A stretch of DNA of 64,000 nucleotides, taken from positions 63,310,501 through 63,374,500 of the forward strand of contig NC_073628.1 of the NCBI RefSeq assembly GCF_029407905.1. The letters are read 5' to 3'. Position 1 is the stretch's first letter; each line of letters opens with the position of its first letter. The DNA comes from Bubalus kerabau (Eukaryota; Chordata; Mammalia; Artiodactyla; Bovidae). Below are positions 22,177-34,290 of the stretch, piece by piece. Position numbers and translations under genes: made by a program. Under the pieces are notes generated by a model that made no database searches, was not told where the DNA came from, and saw only the letters and a program-made list of their open reading frames with translations.

Positions 22177-24758
22177 CAGAAGGCAGAGGAATCAAATTGA
22201 CAGCATCCTCTGGATCATAGAATAATTCCAAAAAAAACATCTATTTCTAATTCATTGACTATGCTAAAAGCCTTTGACTGTGTGGATCACAACACACTGT
22301 GGAAAATTCTAAAAGAGATGGGAATACCATACCACCTTATCAGTCTCCTGGAAAACTTTCATGCAGGACAGGAAGCAACAGTTAGAATCTGACATGGAAT
22401 AATGGAGTGGTTCAAAATTGGGAAAGAAGTACATCAAGGCTGTATATTTTCACCCTGTTATTTTAACTTATATGCAGAGTACATCATGTGAAATGCTGAG
22501 CTGGATCACAAGCTGGAATCAAGATTACCAGGAGAAATATTAACAACCTCAGATATGCAGATAATCCGACCTAGAGCCAGACATCCTGGAATGTGAAGTC
22601 AAGGGGGCCTGAGAAAGCATCACTACGAACAAAGCTAGTGGAGGTGATAGAATTCCAGTTGAGCTATCCCAAATCCTGAAAGATGATGCTGTGAAAGTGC
22701 TGCACTCAATATGCCAGCAAATTTGGAAAACTCAGCAGTGGCCACAGGACTGGAAAAGGTCAGTTTTCATTCCCATCCCAAAGAAAGGCAATGCCAAAGA
22801 ATGCTCAAACTACTGCACAATTGCACTCATCTCACACGCTAGTAAAGTCATGCTCAAAATTCTCCAATCCAGGCTTCAGCAATATGTGAACCGTGAACTT
22901 CCTGATGTTCAAGCTGGTTTTAGAAAAGGCAGAGGAACCAGAGATCAAATTGCCAACATCTGCTGTATCATGGAAAAAGCAAGAGAGCTCCAGAAAAACA
23001 TCTATTTCTGCTTTATTGACTATGCCAAAGCCTTTGACTGTGTGGGTCACAATAAACTGTGGAAAATTCTTCAAGAGATGGGAATAGCAGACCACCTGAT
23101 CTGCCTCTTGAGAAATTTGTATGCAGGTCAGGAAGCAACAGTTAGAACTGGACATGGAACAACAGACTGGTTCTAAATAGGAAAACAAGTTCATCAAGGC
23201 TGTATATTGTCACCCTGTTTATTTAACTTATATGCAGAGTACATCATGAGAAATGCTGGACTGGAAGAAATACAAGCTGGAATCAAGATTGCCGGGAGAA
23301 ATACCAATAACCTCAGATATGCAGATGATACCACCCTTATGGCAGAAAGTGAAGAGGAACTAAAAGACCTCTTGATGAAAGTGAAAGTGAAGAGTGAAAA
23401 AGTTGGCTTAAATCTCAACATTCAGAAAACAAAGATCATGGCATCCGGTCCCATCACTTCATGGGAAATAGATGGGGAAGCATTGGAAACAGTGTCAGAC
23501 TTTATTTTTCTGGGCTCCAAAATCACTGCAGATGGTGACTGCAGCCATGAAATTAAAAGATGCTTCCTCCTTGGAAGGAAAGTTATGACCAACCTAGATA
23601 GCATATTGAAAAGCAGAGACATTACTTTGCCAACAAAGGTCTGTCTAGTCAAGGCTATGGTTTTTCCTATGGTCATGTATGGATGTGAGAGTTGGACTGT
23701 GAAGAAAGCTGAGTGCTGAAGAATTGATGCTTTTGAACTGTGGTGTTGGAGAAGACTCTTGAGAGTCCCTTGGACTGCAAGGAGATTCAACCAATCTATT
23801 CTGAAGGAGATCAGTCCTGGGTGTTCTTTGGAAGGAATGATGCTAAAGCTGAAACTCCAGTACTTTGGCCACCTCATGCGAAGAGTTGACTCACTGGAAA
23901 AGACTCTGATGCTAGAAGGAATTGGGGGCAAGAGGAGAAGGGGACGACAGAGGATGAGGTGGCTGCATGGCATCACTGACTCGATGGACGTGAGTCTGAG
24001 TGAACTCCGGGAGTTGGTGATGGACAGGGAGGCCTGGCATGCTGCGATTCATGGTGTCACAAAGAGTCAGACTTGACTGAGCGACTAATCTGATCTGATC
24101 TGATGTAGATGATACCACTCTAATGGCAGAAAGCAAAGAGGAACTAGAGACTCGAAAGGAGGCTGAAAAAGCTGGCTTAAAGTCACTACAGTGGGTAGTA
24201 ACTGTAGCCATAAAATTAAAGACACTTGCTCTTTGGAAGAAAACCTACAACAAATATAGACAGTGTATTAAAAAACAGAGACATCACTTTTTCAACCAAG
24301 GTCCATATATTCAGCACTATGGTTTTTCCAGTAATCATGCATGGATGTGAGAATTGGACCATAAAGAAGTCTGAGTGCCAAAGAACCGATGCTTTTGAAC
24401 TGCGGTCCTGGAAAAGACTCTTGAGAATCCCTTGGACTGCAAAGAGATTAAATCAGTCAGTCTTAAAGGAAATCAATCCTGAATATTCTTTGAAAGGATG
24501 GATGCTGAAGCTGAACCTTCAATATTTTGGCTACCTGAAGCAAAGAGCCAACTCACTGGAAAAGACCATGATGCTGAGAAAGACTGAGGGCAGGAGGGGA
24601 AGGGGACAACAGAGGATGAGATGGTTGGATGGCATCAGCGACTCAATGGACATGAGTTTGAGCAAACTCCAGGAGATGCTGAAGGACAGGGAAGCCTGGC
24701 GTGCTGCAGTCCATGAAATCACAGAGATTCGGACATAACTTAGCCAGTGAACAGCAAC
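22177..24758 (+). mobile_element. BovB LINE (older), inserted in the L1 and itself interrupted
   Basis: The left arm (22177-22562) codes the RT up to 'ctcagatatgcagat', i.e. to the first D of Y-A-D-D. The right arm (24103-24758) resumes with 'gtagatgataccactc' and continues to an 'aacagcaac' tail. The right arm still has a 170-codon open stretch (24226-24738). Its body has the older 'gagtttgagcaaactcc' variant. Diverged L1 target copies (CAGGTACAT-like left, CAGGCATAC-like right) fit an insertion duplication. Confidence 0.9.
22563..24102 (+). mobile_element. BovB LINE (younger), inserted in the YADD codons of another BovB
   Basis: 5'-truncated BovB of ~1.54 kb. Open pieces are 22691-23176 (RT fingers/palm, with F-C-F-I-D-Y-A-K-A-F-D) and 23207-23719 (with N-L-R-Y-A-D-D-T-T at about 23311-23337). 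The pieces are separated by a stop where a CAA codon of W-F-Q became TAA (near 23174). A CGA to TGA change ends the second piece near 23717. The tail is (CTGAT)n at about 24085-24102. Probable duplication: ATGCAGAT (22555-22562) and ATGTAGAT (24103-24110), one mismatch. Confidence 0.93.
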
Positions 24759-25736
24759 AGGCATACGAGAAAATGCTCAGCATTGCTAGTCTTCAGGGAA
24801 ATTCAAATCAAAATTGCCATGAGGCATGACCTCACACTTAACCGGATGACTATCATCAAAAATAAAATAAATAACATGTGTTGGCTAGGATGTGGGCAAA
24901 AGGAACCCTGTACACTGTTGATGGGAATGTAAACTGGTATAGCCAGGGTGAAAAGTAGTATGGAGTTTTGTCAAAAAATTAACAATCAAATTACCATATG
25001 ATAAATCAATTCCACTCCTTGTTATATATCCATAAAACTTTAAGCTCTATTTAAAAAATAAACATACATCCAAATGTTTATAGCAGTATTATTTATAATT
25101 GTGAAGAATTGGATACAACCTAAGTGTCCATCAACAGGTAAATGGATAAAAAAAAGTGGTACATGTATACAATGAAATACCAGGCAAAACAAAATATCAT
25201 AAACAAAACAGAATAAAATTTTGCCATTTGCAGCACCATGCTTTGAGGGTATTTTCCTAATGAAATAAATTAGAGAAAGACACATACTGTATGGTACAAT
25301 TTACAATGCTATAACTAGTGAATATAGCAAAAAAAAAAAAAAATAGGCAGACTCAAAGATATAGAGAACCAACTATTAGTGGAGAGATAGAGGGAGGAGG
25401 TGAAATATAGGGGTAAGGAATTAGGATGTACAAACTATTAGGTAAAAAGTAAGCTATAAAATATATCAAACAATATGGAGAATGTAGCCATTATTTTATA
25501 GCTAACATAAATGAATTATGACTTTTTCACAAGTGTGAATGACTTATATTGTACACCCGTAACTCAAGTTATTAACTAAATAAATGTTTCTATTTATTAA
25601 GGTCCACATGTTATTGCTGTTGGTGTTTAAATACCAGCAAAGAAATAATATAATAAAGTAGATACTGCATCTCTTATCAACCTCAGAGTTGTGGTTGTCC
25701 TAAAAAATAAAATGGACAATTTAAAATATCTGTTGC

Positions 25737-26095
25737 TGGGCTTTACTCATGGCTCAGTGGTAAAGAATCTGCCTGCCAATACAGGAGACACCATTACGAT
25801 TCTGAGAAGATCCCACCTGCTGCAGAACAACTAGGCCTATATGCCACAACTATTAGCCCATGCACTAGAGCCTGCGAACTGCAACTACTGAGTCCACATG
25901 CCATGACTACTGAAGCCCTAACCCTAGAGCCTGTGCTCCACAACGAGAGGAGGCACACCAATAGGAATACCAAGCACCACAACTACAGAGTAGTCCCCAC
26001 TTTCCACAATGACAGAAAAGCTCACACAGCAGCAAAGACCCAGCACAGCCAAAAATAGACAATTTTTTTAAATTAATAGACTTAATTAAAAAAAA
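25737..26095 (+). mobile_element. CHR-type SINE (tRNA-Glu derived)
   Basis: Head 'ggctcagtggtaaagaatctg' (about 25752-25772), then the long body typical of this cetartiodactyl family with repeated 'caactactgagtccacatgcc'-like and 'agagcctgtgctccacaac' phrases, and the end 'cacagccaaaaatagac' before an A-rich tail. It lacks the BovB-derived body of Bov-tA. Old but nearly complete. Confidence 0.82.
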
Positions 26096-26336
26096 AATTT
26101 AAAATATATGTTGCTGAAAACACATGTTAAAAATTGTTCAACAGACTGAATGAGTCAAATGAATACACATTTTTAAAAAATATGACATAGTGCAGTCTGT
26201 GGTTGGGGTCCAAAGAGTTAGATCTCTAGGACTGGGATGCAAGAAGGAGTGACTGAGGTTTTTTATATCTTTCCCATCTCACAAAGGTTTTACTTATCTT
26301 GACTGATCTGAATGTTCCATATTAAGGGTTTGTACT

Positions 26337-27100
26337 TCAGTTCAGCTCAGTTCAGTTGCTTAGTCGTGTCTGACTCTTTAATAACCCATGAATTGCACCA
26401 CGCCAGGCCTCCCTGTCCATCACCAACTTCCGGAGTTCACCCAAATTCATGTCCATCGAGTCAGTGATGCCATCCAGCCATCTCATCCTCTGTTGTCCCC
26501 TTCTCCTCCTGTGACCAATCCCTCCTAGCATCAGAGTCTTTTCCAATGAGTCAACTCTTCGCATGAGGTGGCCAAAGTCTTGGAGTTTCAGCTTTAGCAT
26601 CAGTCCTTCCAAAGAACACCCAGAACTGATCTCCTTTAGAATGGACTGGTTGGATCTCCTTGCAGTCCAAGGGACTCTCAAGAATCTTCTCCGATACCAC
26701 AGCTCAGAAGCATCAATTCTTCGGCACTCAGCTTTCTTCACAGTCCAACCCTCACATCCATACATGACCACTGGAAAAACCATAGCCTTGACTAGATGAA
26801 CCTTTGTTGGCAAAATAATGTCTCTGGTTTTTAATATGCCCTCTAGGTTTGTCATAATTTCCTTCCAAGAAGTAAGTGTCTTTTAATTTCATGGCTGCAA
26901 TCACCATCTGCAGTGATTTTGGAACCCCCAAAAATAAAGTATGAGACTGTTTCCACTGTTTCCCCATCTATTTCCCATGAACTGATGGGATGCCATGATC
27001 TTCGTTTTCTGAATGTTGAGCTTTAAGCCAACTTTTTCACTTTCCTCTTTCACATTCATCAAGAGGCTTTTTAGTTCCTCTTCACTTTCTGCCATAAGGA
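26337..27100 (-). mobile_element. BovB LINE, 3' end (5'-truncated)
   Basis: About 764 bp on the minus strand, ending in a (CTGAA)n-type tail. A 167-codon open stretch (26352-26855) covers the conserved MYGCEGWTVKKAE region to the C-terminus. It stops at 'ctgccataaggatgg', just past the post-YADD part. Confidence 0.93.
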
Positions 27101-27462
27101 TGGATGTGTGTGTAAATCAAAGGAGACATCAATGAACTTAATATGTATTAAATATGATGTATTCCTGAAGGCATCATGTGTTGGGTCAAACCTCCCCTTG
27201 TGTATCCAGATTTGTACTAACAGTGAATGCATCCCAGTCATGTAAAGTCAGGGAGAATCCTGTAATTCTTTATCCACCAGATCTTTCAATATCTTCCAAG
27301 GATGGCTCAAAGAGAGGTCCATGTAATACTGATTATAGTCCTTGCTTTTTTGGCACACCATATAGTCAAAGCTAAACACCATACAAATGGGGGGAAAATC
27401 TGAGTTAAGAAGGAACCTCAGTTGAAACCAAAAGAAATCATGGCAAATGTTAATGAGGTGTA
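27101..27462. other. No recognised feature
   Basis: Spacer of ~0.36 kb, slightly less AT-rich than its surroundings; nothing recognised. Confidence 0.4.
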
Positions 27463-27479
27463 TATGTGTGTGTGTGTGT
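27463..27479. repeat. (TG)n at a SINE tail
   Basis: Short TG run abutting the 3' end of the minus-strand Bov-tA. Confidence 0.9.
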
Positions 27480-27675
27480 TAGTTGCTCAGTGTATCTGAC
27501 TCTTTGCGACCCCATTGACTGTAGCCTACCAGGCTTCTATGTCCATGGAATTTTCCAGGCAAGAATATTGGAGTGGGTTGCCATTTCGTCCTCCAGGGGA
27601 TCTACCAGACTCAGACACTGAACCTGGGTCTCCTGCACTATAGGTAGATTCTTTACCATATGAGCCACCAGGGAA
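27480..27675 (-). mobile_element. Bov-tA SINE
   Basis: Complete in outline. On the minus strand the head lies at about 27620-27675 and the body reaches the TG run at 27479. Landmarks are 'gcaagaatattggagtgg' and 'ggtctcctgcactatagg'. Confidence 0.92.
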
Positions 27676-27848
27676 TGATGCTTAATTCCTAGGAAGGATG
27701 CAATCATGAGAGCACTTAAAAGTGAAACTAAGTGTACTGCATTTGCTAACACACATTGCATTTGCTCAGAATTGTTATTAACTTTTAACTGATGCTAATA
27801 AAGCCACTACTGATTTTACCCCAAAATTGGGAAACTGAACTGTGCTGA

Positions 27849-28533
27849 TTTATATGACCCAGCAATCCCACTGCTGGGCATACACAACCAAGGAAACCAG
27901 AATTGAAAGAGACACATGTACCCACAACATGTTCATCACAGCACTGTTTATAATATCCAGGACATGGAAGGAACCTAGATGTCCATCAGCAGATGAATGG
28001 ATAAGAAAGCCATGGTACATATACACAATGAAGTATTACTCAGCCATTAAAATGAATACATTTTAATCAGTTCTAATGAGGTGGATGAAACTGGAGCCTA
28101 TTATACAGAGTGAAGTAAGCCAGAAAGAAAAACACCAATACAGTATACTAACGCATATATGTGGAATTTAGAAAGATGGTAATGATAATCCTGTATGTAA
28201 GACAGCAAAAGAGACACAGATGTATAGAACAGTCTTTTGCACTCTGTGGGAGATGGTGGGGGTGGGTTGATTTGGAAGAATGGCATTGAAACATGTATAA
28301 TATCATATGTAAAATGGATTGCCAGTCCAGATTCGATGCCTGATACAGGATGTTCGGGGCTGGTGTACTGGGATGACCCAGAGGGATGGTATGGGGAGGG
28401 AGGTGGGAGGGAGTTCAGAATGGGGAACACATGTACACCCGTGGCGGATTCATGTTGATGTGACAAAACCAATACAATATGGTAAAGTAATTAGCCTCCA
28501 ATTAAAATAAATTCATATTAAAAAAAAAAAAAA
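27849..28533 (+). mobile_element. L1-BT LINE 3' end with poly(A) tail
   Basis: Sense-strand end of ORF2 and the bovine-type 3' UTR: 'cagcaatcccactgctggg', the GC-rich block 'atgggga gggaggtggg' at about 28390-28412, 'ccaatacaatatggtaaag', and a 13-A tail ending at 28533. Fairly young. No clear target-site duplication. Confidence 0.92.
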
Positions 28534-29483
28534 CAAATAATCTAGAGAAAGGCATGACTTGCTAAGTCTGATGACTTAGTTGACTGGTAGCCAATTGGTA
28601 TGATAACTTTTTGTATGATTTTTGGTCATTGCTACTATTTTTTTAAGTAACATGAGGGAAATATGATGTCTGAATTAAAAATTTTATTATAGTTATAATG
28701 CTTTCAAGTAAAGCGGAAATGTTACTCAAATGGTCTTAGAAAGTGCAATGTTAATTCCCATTTACCAGTGATGGTCCTTTAGGGGACACTTAGAGGAAGT
28801 TGTTTGATACTAAGATTGTAGATTATGATAAAGAGTTTCAAGGAACTTATCATAAATTTTGATCAATACTCTATAACTAAATTTACCAGTGTCAAAATTG
28901 CTACATTATGTGTGTGATACATGATGAGAAGAGTAATTATAACAAATGTGGATGATAAAAGAAGTATTTTTCCAGGAGACTGTTTGCATGAGGAAGCCAT
29001 TTCAGGAGGATAATGAAGGATTTGTGAATGGACCAGAGAAACCAAATCCCTGATGGAATATCACAGGCATTATCAAAGATGGGAGAGAAGGTCTGTTTCA
29101 TTTCCCAAGGAAGGTGATTGGATAATATAATTACTGGGAAATCTCATCTCCTTAAAGTTTCAGTGTCCAGGTGAGGTGTGTTAGAGATCTGTGCCAGAGA
29201 TCTCTATGAGGACTTATGAGGACAATATTACAACTTTAAGCTGAGGCAGAACGACATTATACCATGTGATCTTTGTTCCATTCTCTATTTCTCTATGTAT
29301 CCAGGTCATCCACCTCACCAGTGAAATCACTTTGGTTCAAATCACTGGTGGTTCAAATTGTCAGGATTAAAAGAATAATATTAAAATTCAACACCATGTC
29401 AGTGTAACTGGGGAGAAAATGGGTAGTGTTATCTTACCTGAAGACCTGTATTAGTAGGAACAGGTGCCATGATATATGATCAT
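28534..29483. other. No recognised feature
   Basis: About 0.95 kb of sequence that matches no repeat I know. A 60-codon hydrophobic frame on the minus strand (28863-29045) has no ATG start and no convincing relative. Confidence 0.45.
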
Positions 29484-29598
29484 TGTAAGGTTGTTGCTGA
29501 ATCACACAAAGACGCCGGGATTCTTGGCCCCCGAGGAGAAGAATTCAATCCAGGGCCAGAGGAGAGGCTTGATCGCTCAGAGCTTTGTGTAATAAAGT

Positions 29599-29604
29599 TT
29601 TATT
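29599..29604 (-). promoter_or_regulatory. LTR polyadenylation signal AATAAA
   Basis: The minus strand reads AATAAA within the presumed R region, about 90 bp downstream of the LTR TATA box. Confidence 0.6.
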
Positions 29605-29691
29605 AAAGTATAAAGGAGATAGAGAAAGCTTCTGACATAGGCATCAGAAGGGGGCAGAAAGAGTACCCCTCTGCTAGTTTTCAGCTGGATG

Positions 29692-29699
29692 TTATATAG
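29692..29699 (-). promoter_or_regulatory. LTR TATA box
   Basis: The minus strand reads 'ctatataac', placed as a core promoter upstream of R. The same 'agtgactatata' motif was copied to the other side of the SINE (29907-29918) as part of the target-site duplication. The copy next to R is intact. Confidence 0.6.
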
Positions 29700-29918
29700 T
29701 CACTGAAAGTGAAAGTGAAGTCGCTCAGTCGTGTCTGACTCTTTGCGACCCCTTGGACTGTAGCCCACCAGGCTCCTCTGCCCATGGGAATTCTCCAGGC
29801 AAGAATACTGGAGTGGGTTGCCATTTCCTTCTCCAGGGGATCTTCCTGACCCAGGGATCAAACCCAGGTCTCCTGCATTGCAGGCAGACGCTTTAACCTC
29901 TGAGTCTATATAGTCACT
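29693..29918 (-). mobile_element. Bov-tA SINE in an LTR, perfect 12-bp duplication
   Basis: The SINE at 29705-29906 is flanked by TATATAGTCACT (29693-29704 and 29907-29918). It is a complete minus-strand Bov-tA with the '(TGAAAG)' type 3' end at the left. Low divergence shows that it is younger than the LTR. Confidence 0.95.
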
Positions 29919-30470
29919 AGCAGTCTGTTAATGAAAGAAAGGAACGTCTTAAAACTCAGAATGGCACCAGGCCCCTCACCCATAAGATGCATTTTGGGAT
30001 AATCTTGGCACCAAGTGGTTCACCCTGGGCCATAAAATGATTAACTTGAATCTTGAAGAAGGGCAGATCACCATACAAATAATTTCGTTTACACAGATTA
30101 GGGGAACAATATCTGAGTATAACATACTGGTTTGTCAAGTAGGTTCTGAGCCATTAGGCAGAACGGACTTGAAGACAGAGTTTTGGGTAAATGCATAGTA
30201 CATTAGCATAGCTTAAGACAAACATTTCCATAAAAAATGCATTGGTTATCTCAAGGTTTGAGAATAGCTAACTTTAGGTGAAACCAGGTGTCATTATGGC
30301 AACACAGTATTTTAACAGACACCTCCTTTTAAATTTGTATAGAAAAGGAAAAAAATATTGCTAGTTTGTTTTCCTCCTGCCGCTTAAGAGAGATAAAAAT
30401 GTCTGACACTTTCAGGCTATTTCCTCCGTTTGGAGACCCCTGGTCTTCCTGCCTGTTACCCTCTCAATCA

Positions 30471-31260
30471 TGGTTATGTCCAAACACCAAGTGGCATCTA
30501 GAGGGATTTTAAATAATGGACCCTAGTAACTGCAAAGGTGTTGTAATTATGGGTATACAGGTTAAGCATGTGAAAAGGAAATTTATACTGTAATTTTAAC
30601 TTATGTGTTGAATGTCAAATATTATGTTGACGTCTATACTCTATTAACTTTAGTTTGGCATTAAAACCAACTTCTCATCCTAATCAAAATGAAAAAATAA
30701 TGAGGAATTTACCTGAAACTCTTGATCAATGTCATGCATATCATTGTAGATTAGTCTGAAAGAGGCTTAAGAAATATCAGACGTGCCTTCACTAATATAC
30801 AAGAAATAGCCAAATAACACTTGATGGCAGAGAAAGGGTATACTCAATCTGATAAAAATATCAAAATTCCTGTGAAGGAATAAAGCCATTACTAAAATGA
30901 TATATGTAAAAATAATTTCCATTTTCCATTAGGTAGGTAAAATCTCACAAGCCATTGGAGTTTTACAGACTTATATGTATAAATTCTTGTGGGGAAATAT
31001 TTTCATAAAATTTATATTTAGACAAATTATGTAAAGAAACATAGAAATATTTGACAAGGCAGTATTGCTCAAGATCAGAGGGTGAACAGTGCAGTAAAGC
31101 TAAAAATGGGCTATGACTTAGATCAGACTTCTCTATACATAAGCTGATGGCAATTATCAGTGAGAATATACTTGAGAGTTCTTTTAAATAAATGCATTTT
31201 GACAAGCATGATTTGTCTATTTGACTCATTGTAAATAAATACAGAATTTAAGAATTTATA
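30471..31260. other. No recognised feature
   Basis: AT-rich spacer of ~0.8 kb; nothing recognised on either strand. Confidence 0.45.
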
Positions 31261-31261
31261 G

Positions 31262-31370
31262 GGAGAAGGCAATGGCACCCCACTCCAGTACTCTTGCCTG
31301 GAAAATCCCACGGATGGAGGAGCCTGGTGGGCTGCAGTCCATGGGGTCGGTAAGAGTCAGACACGATAGA
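31262..31370 (+). mobile_element. Bov-A monomer
   Basis: One Bov-A unit ('gagaaggcaatggcacccc' to 'gagtcagacacgat') without the tRNA-like head and without the second unit of Bov-A2. The start matches the first unit of the complete dimer at 61515. Confidence 0.85.
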
Positions 31371-31511
31371 ACATGATCAGCTGAAGAATAAGTTAGTCCA
31401 GTGCATAGAGTACAAAAATGCTTTAAAAAAAAACAACAAACTTTAACATTAATTTTACGGACACAAGGTTAGGTGTCCATGTTTACATCATTCCTGGAGT
31501 ACGAAAGAGCA

Positions 31512-31612
31512 ATCAATGCACTCCAGTATTCTTGTCTGGAAAACACAAAGGACAGAGGAGCTTGATGGGCTACAGTCCATGGGGTTGAAAAGTATTGAAC
31601 ACAACTGAGCAC
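31512..31612 (+). mobile_element. Bov-A/Bov-tA 3' part
   Basis: About 100 bp of the SINE body ('gcactccagtattcttgtctgg' to 'cacaactgagcac'). The head is missing. Confidence 0.8.
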
Positions 31613-32084
31613 CTATACATACAACGGGGGAGAAAGGAATGTTAGAGATTGCTTCTGATGGTTTTGGTCTCTCTAGAAATAAGTTGGTTTTGTGTTGGAA
31701 ACTTCTGGATAAGTCCCAAAGTTTGTTGTTGGAGAAAATCTGTGATTTATGTGAGTCTGCTTTGACAATGCAATTATTTTATGGTAATATAGTAATGTTT
31801 ATTTAATGTTAAAAAAATCAATGTAAATTACCACATTAATAGAATAATGGAGAAGAAAAGTATATAATCAACCAGTAGACACAGGGAGAGTATTGGCAAA
31901 ATTCAATACATATTTATGATAAAAATACATATCAGAAATTTTGCAACATAAAAGTACTTTCTTAATTCAATGAATATATTTTAAAAGTCTGTAAATAAGA
32001 TTATATTTGAGTGTGAGATATTGGATATTTTCTCCAAAGATCAGGATGTCTATTCTCACTACCTCTTTTTAGTATTATATGTAT

Positions 32085-32299
32085 GTTCAACTGCTAGGTC
32101 ATGTCCGACTCTTTGTGGCCTCATGGACTGTAGCTCACCAAGCTCCACTGTCCTTGGTAGTTTCCAGGTAAGAAAACTAGAGTGGGGTTGCCATTTCTTT
32201 CTCTAGGGGGATCTTCCTAACCCAAGGATCAAACTCAAGTCTCCTGTGCCTCCTGCACCGGCAGGCTGATTCTTTATCACTGTGCCATCTGGGAATCCC
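32085..32299 (-). mobile_element. Bov-tA SINE in the ancient L1
   Basis: Minus-strand Bov-tA, complete in outline but diverged. It has a small local duplication in the head region ('ctcctgtgcctcctgcacc', about 32241-32259). Confidence 0.88.
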
Positions 32300-34042
32300 T
32301 TTTAACATTACAGTCAATACTATAGCTACTGAACATAGTATAAGGAAATAACCCATTAGGGTTGGAGAGGATAGTGATAAGCAGAAAACCTAAAATCATC
32401 TGCAGTAAAATGACTATAATTAATAAGTAAATTTACCAGTGTCATAAGAACAAGGTCAATATACATAAATAACTATTTCCACATATGAGCACCGAATCAG
32501 GGGAAAACAAAATAAAAAAGAAAATAATACCATTTAAAGTAACATAGAACATTTAAAATCAATTTAATAAATATTGTCTATGACATATATTCTGACAATT
32601 ATAAAATATTTTAAGGGAAATGAAACAGTGTTAAATATATCATTATTCATGGAATTAAAATTTCTCAGTATTTTAAAGATGTCCATCCTTACCTAATCTA
32701 CAGATTCAATCATAATTATAATCAAATTTATAAACAGTTACAGTCTAGTCATAAAATTATATGGAAATACAAAGAAGTTATAAGAGCCAGTAAAATCTAG
32801 GATTTCAACACCCGCTTTAAAATTGCAGTAAATAATAAGGGATTGGTATAAATAATGACAATCACATTAACACAGAGGAATACAAATTAGATCAATGAAA
32901 CAGAATAATCATATATAGATCCAAACATATACTATCCTGATGTTCAATAAAGGTCTAAAGGAAATAAAATAGGGGGAGATCAACTTTTCAATTAAGTAGT
33001 GCTTGCAATATTAAAGTATTTGTTGAATAAAATGAACTAGGACTCTTATCTCATATAACACACAAGAACTAATTCAGGAAGGATCACTCCAAATATAAAA
33101 TAAAATTATGCAAAGGAGACTAAAAAAACCATGAGAAAATATTTTAATCACCTGGAGATAGAGTATTTCTTACATAGAGCAGGCAAAAAAGCACTAAGAC
33201 AAAACCACAAGCCCACACTAAACCAAAATATACAATCAACCTGACAAACTGGGCTCATTGAACAAAGTCACTAGGATTTGAAAATACTGACTTAGATAGG
33301 AATAAAGTATTTATTATATGAATTTGACAAACTATTTGCATCAAATCTATATAAAACTGCATAAAGTAAGTCAGAATAGCGAGATAAAATGATACAAACC
33401 AATTTCAAAAAAGAATGGTAGAAGATTTTAAGACTTGAGCTAATAGTTCACAAAAATTATATACAAATGACCTAAATGGACATGGGAGTATCACTAATCC
33501 CCAGAAAAGTGCAGTTTTAAGCTATAATGAGATATCACATGCAAATGATGATAGCTGAAATCTTTAAAATCTCACAACATTGTTTGTGATACTATAGGAC
33601 AATTGTAACTTGTATATATTTTATACAAATCATTTAAAAAATATCTGACAGTTTCTTTTACACCTGATCTATGACCAAATTATTCCAACTCTAGGTGTTT
33701 AACAAAAATAAATTAAAATAAATGCCCATGGAAAAGAAATGAAAACATATGATCATAAAAATATATTCACAAGAAAGTTCTTATCAGCTTAATTTATAAT
33801 ATACACAATCTGGAAATGATCCAAAAGTTCATTAATAGGAGACTAGGTAATCAAACTGTGACAGAATCATAAAATACAAGTCTAGACAACTACAAAACAA
33901 GCACAACAGATATTAATAGAAATTGAGTCATGAAACAAAGTGGATACTTCTAAAATACAAAGTAAAGTATATTATTACTAATTTTGTGAAACTTCAAAGA
34001 AGGCAAAATAATCCATGATGGAAAAATAAAGTATAACCGTGC

Positions 34043-34290
34043 TGCCTTAGGGGGCTTCCCAGGTTGTGCTAGTGGTAAAGAAACCACTTGTCAATGTGGG
34101 AGACATAAGAGATTCAGCTTGGATCCCTGCTTCTGGAAGATCCCCTCGAAGAAGGCTTGGAAATCCACTCCAGTATTCTTGCCTGGAAAATCCAATGGAC
34201 AGAGGAGCCTGGTGGGCTATAGTCCATACAGTCGCAAAGAGTCAGACCTGACTTAGATGACTTAGCATGCATGCACACATATTGCCTTAG
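34043..34290 (+). mobile_element. Bov-tA SINE with 8-bp duplication
   Basis: The element lies at about 34051-34282 between copies of TGCCTTAG (34043-34050 and 34283-34290). The head is diverged ('ggcttcccaggttgtgc'); the body is typical. Inserted in the 3' part of the ancient L1. Confidence 0.88.

Larger units (their letters stand above)
21865..25600 (+). mobile_element. L1 LINE 3' end, outer shell of a three-level nest
   Basis: The left arm (about 21865-22176) is L1 ORF2 with 'aaacaaatgggacc' and 'gaaatgcagatggccagc'. The right arm (24759-25600) resumes at the next L1 position with 'gaaaatgctcagcattgct' and continues through 'ctgtacactgttgatgggaa' to the 3' UTR. The 2.58 kb between the arms is BovB. 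The left arm also contains a T-rich expansion at about 22107-22140. Confidence 0.9.
29484..30470 (-). mobile_element. Endogenous retrovirus solo LTR, split by a SINE
   Basis: Read on the minus strand it has the order of an LTR: a U3 of ~550 bp, a TATA box (29692-29699), a polyadenylation signal (29599-29604), an R/U5 segment with 'ttctcctcgggggcc', and a TG...CA frame (TGATTG... at 30470, ...CTTACA at 29484). No gag, pol or env sequence is recognisable on either side, so it appears to be a solo LTR. I take it for a class II (ERVK-like) bovine LTR; the exact ends and family are inferred. No clean flanking duplication was found. Confidence 0.7.

Noticed and set aside
22691..23719. Long RT frames as active reverse transcriptase genes
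   Set aside because: They are two pieces of one BovB separated by a nonsense codon, lack the endonuclease and end at a further stop. A decayed LINE, not a gene.
28863..29045. Hydrophobic 60-codon minus-strand frame, considered as a chemoreceptor pseudogene
   Set aside because: It has no ATG, no conserved receptor motif, and neighbouring frames give no related segments. Similarity is no more than hydrophobicity.
29484..30470. A complete endogenous retrovirus
   Set aside because: Only one LTR is seen, and no gag, pol or env sequence is recognisable within several kb on either side.
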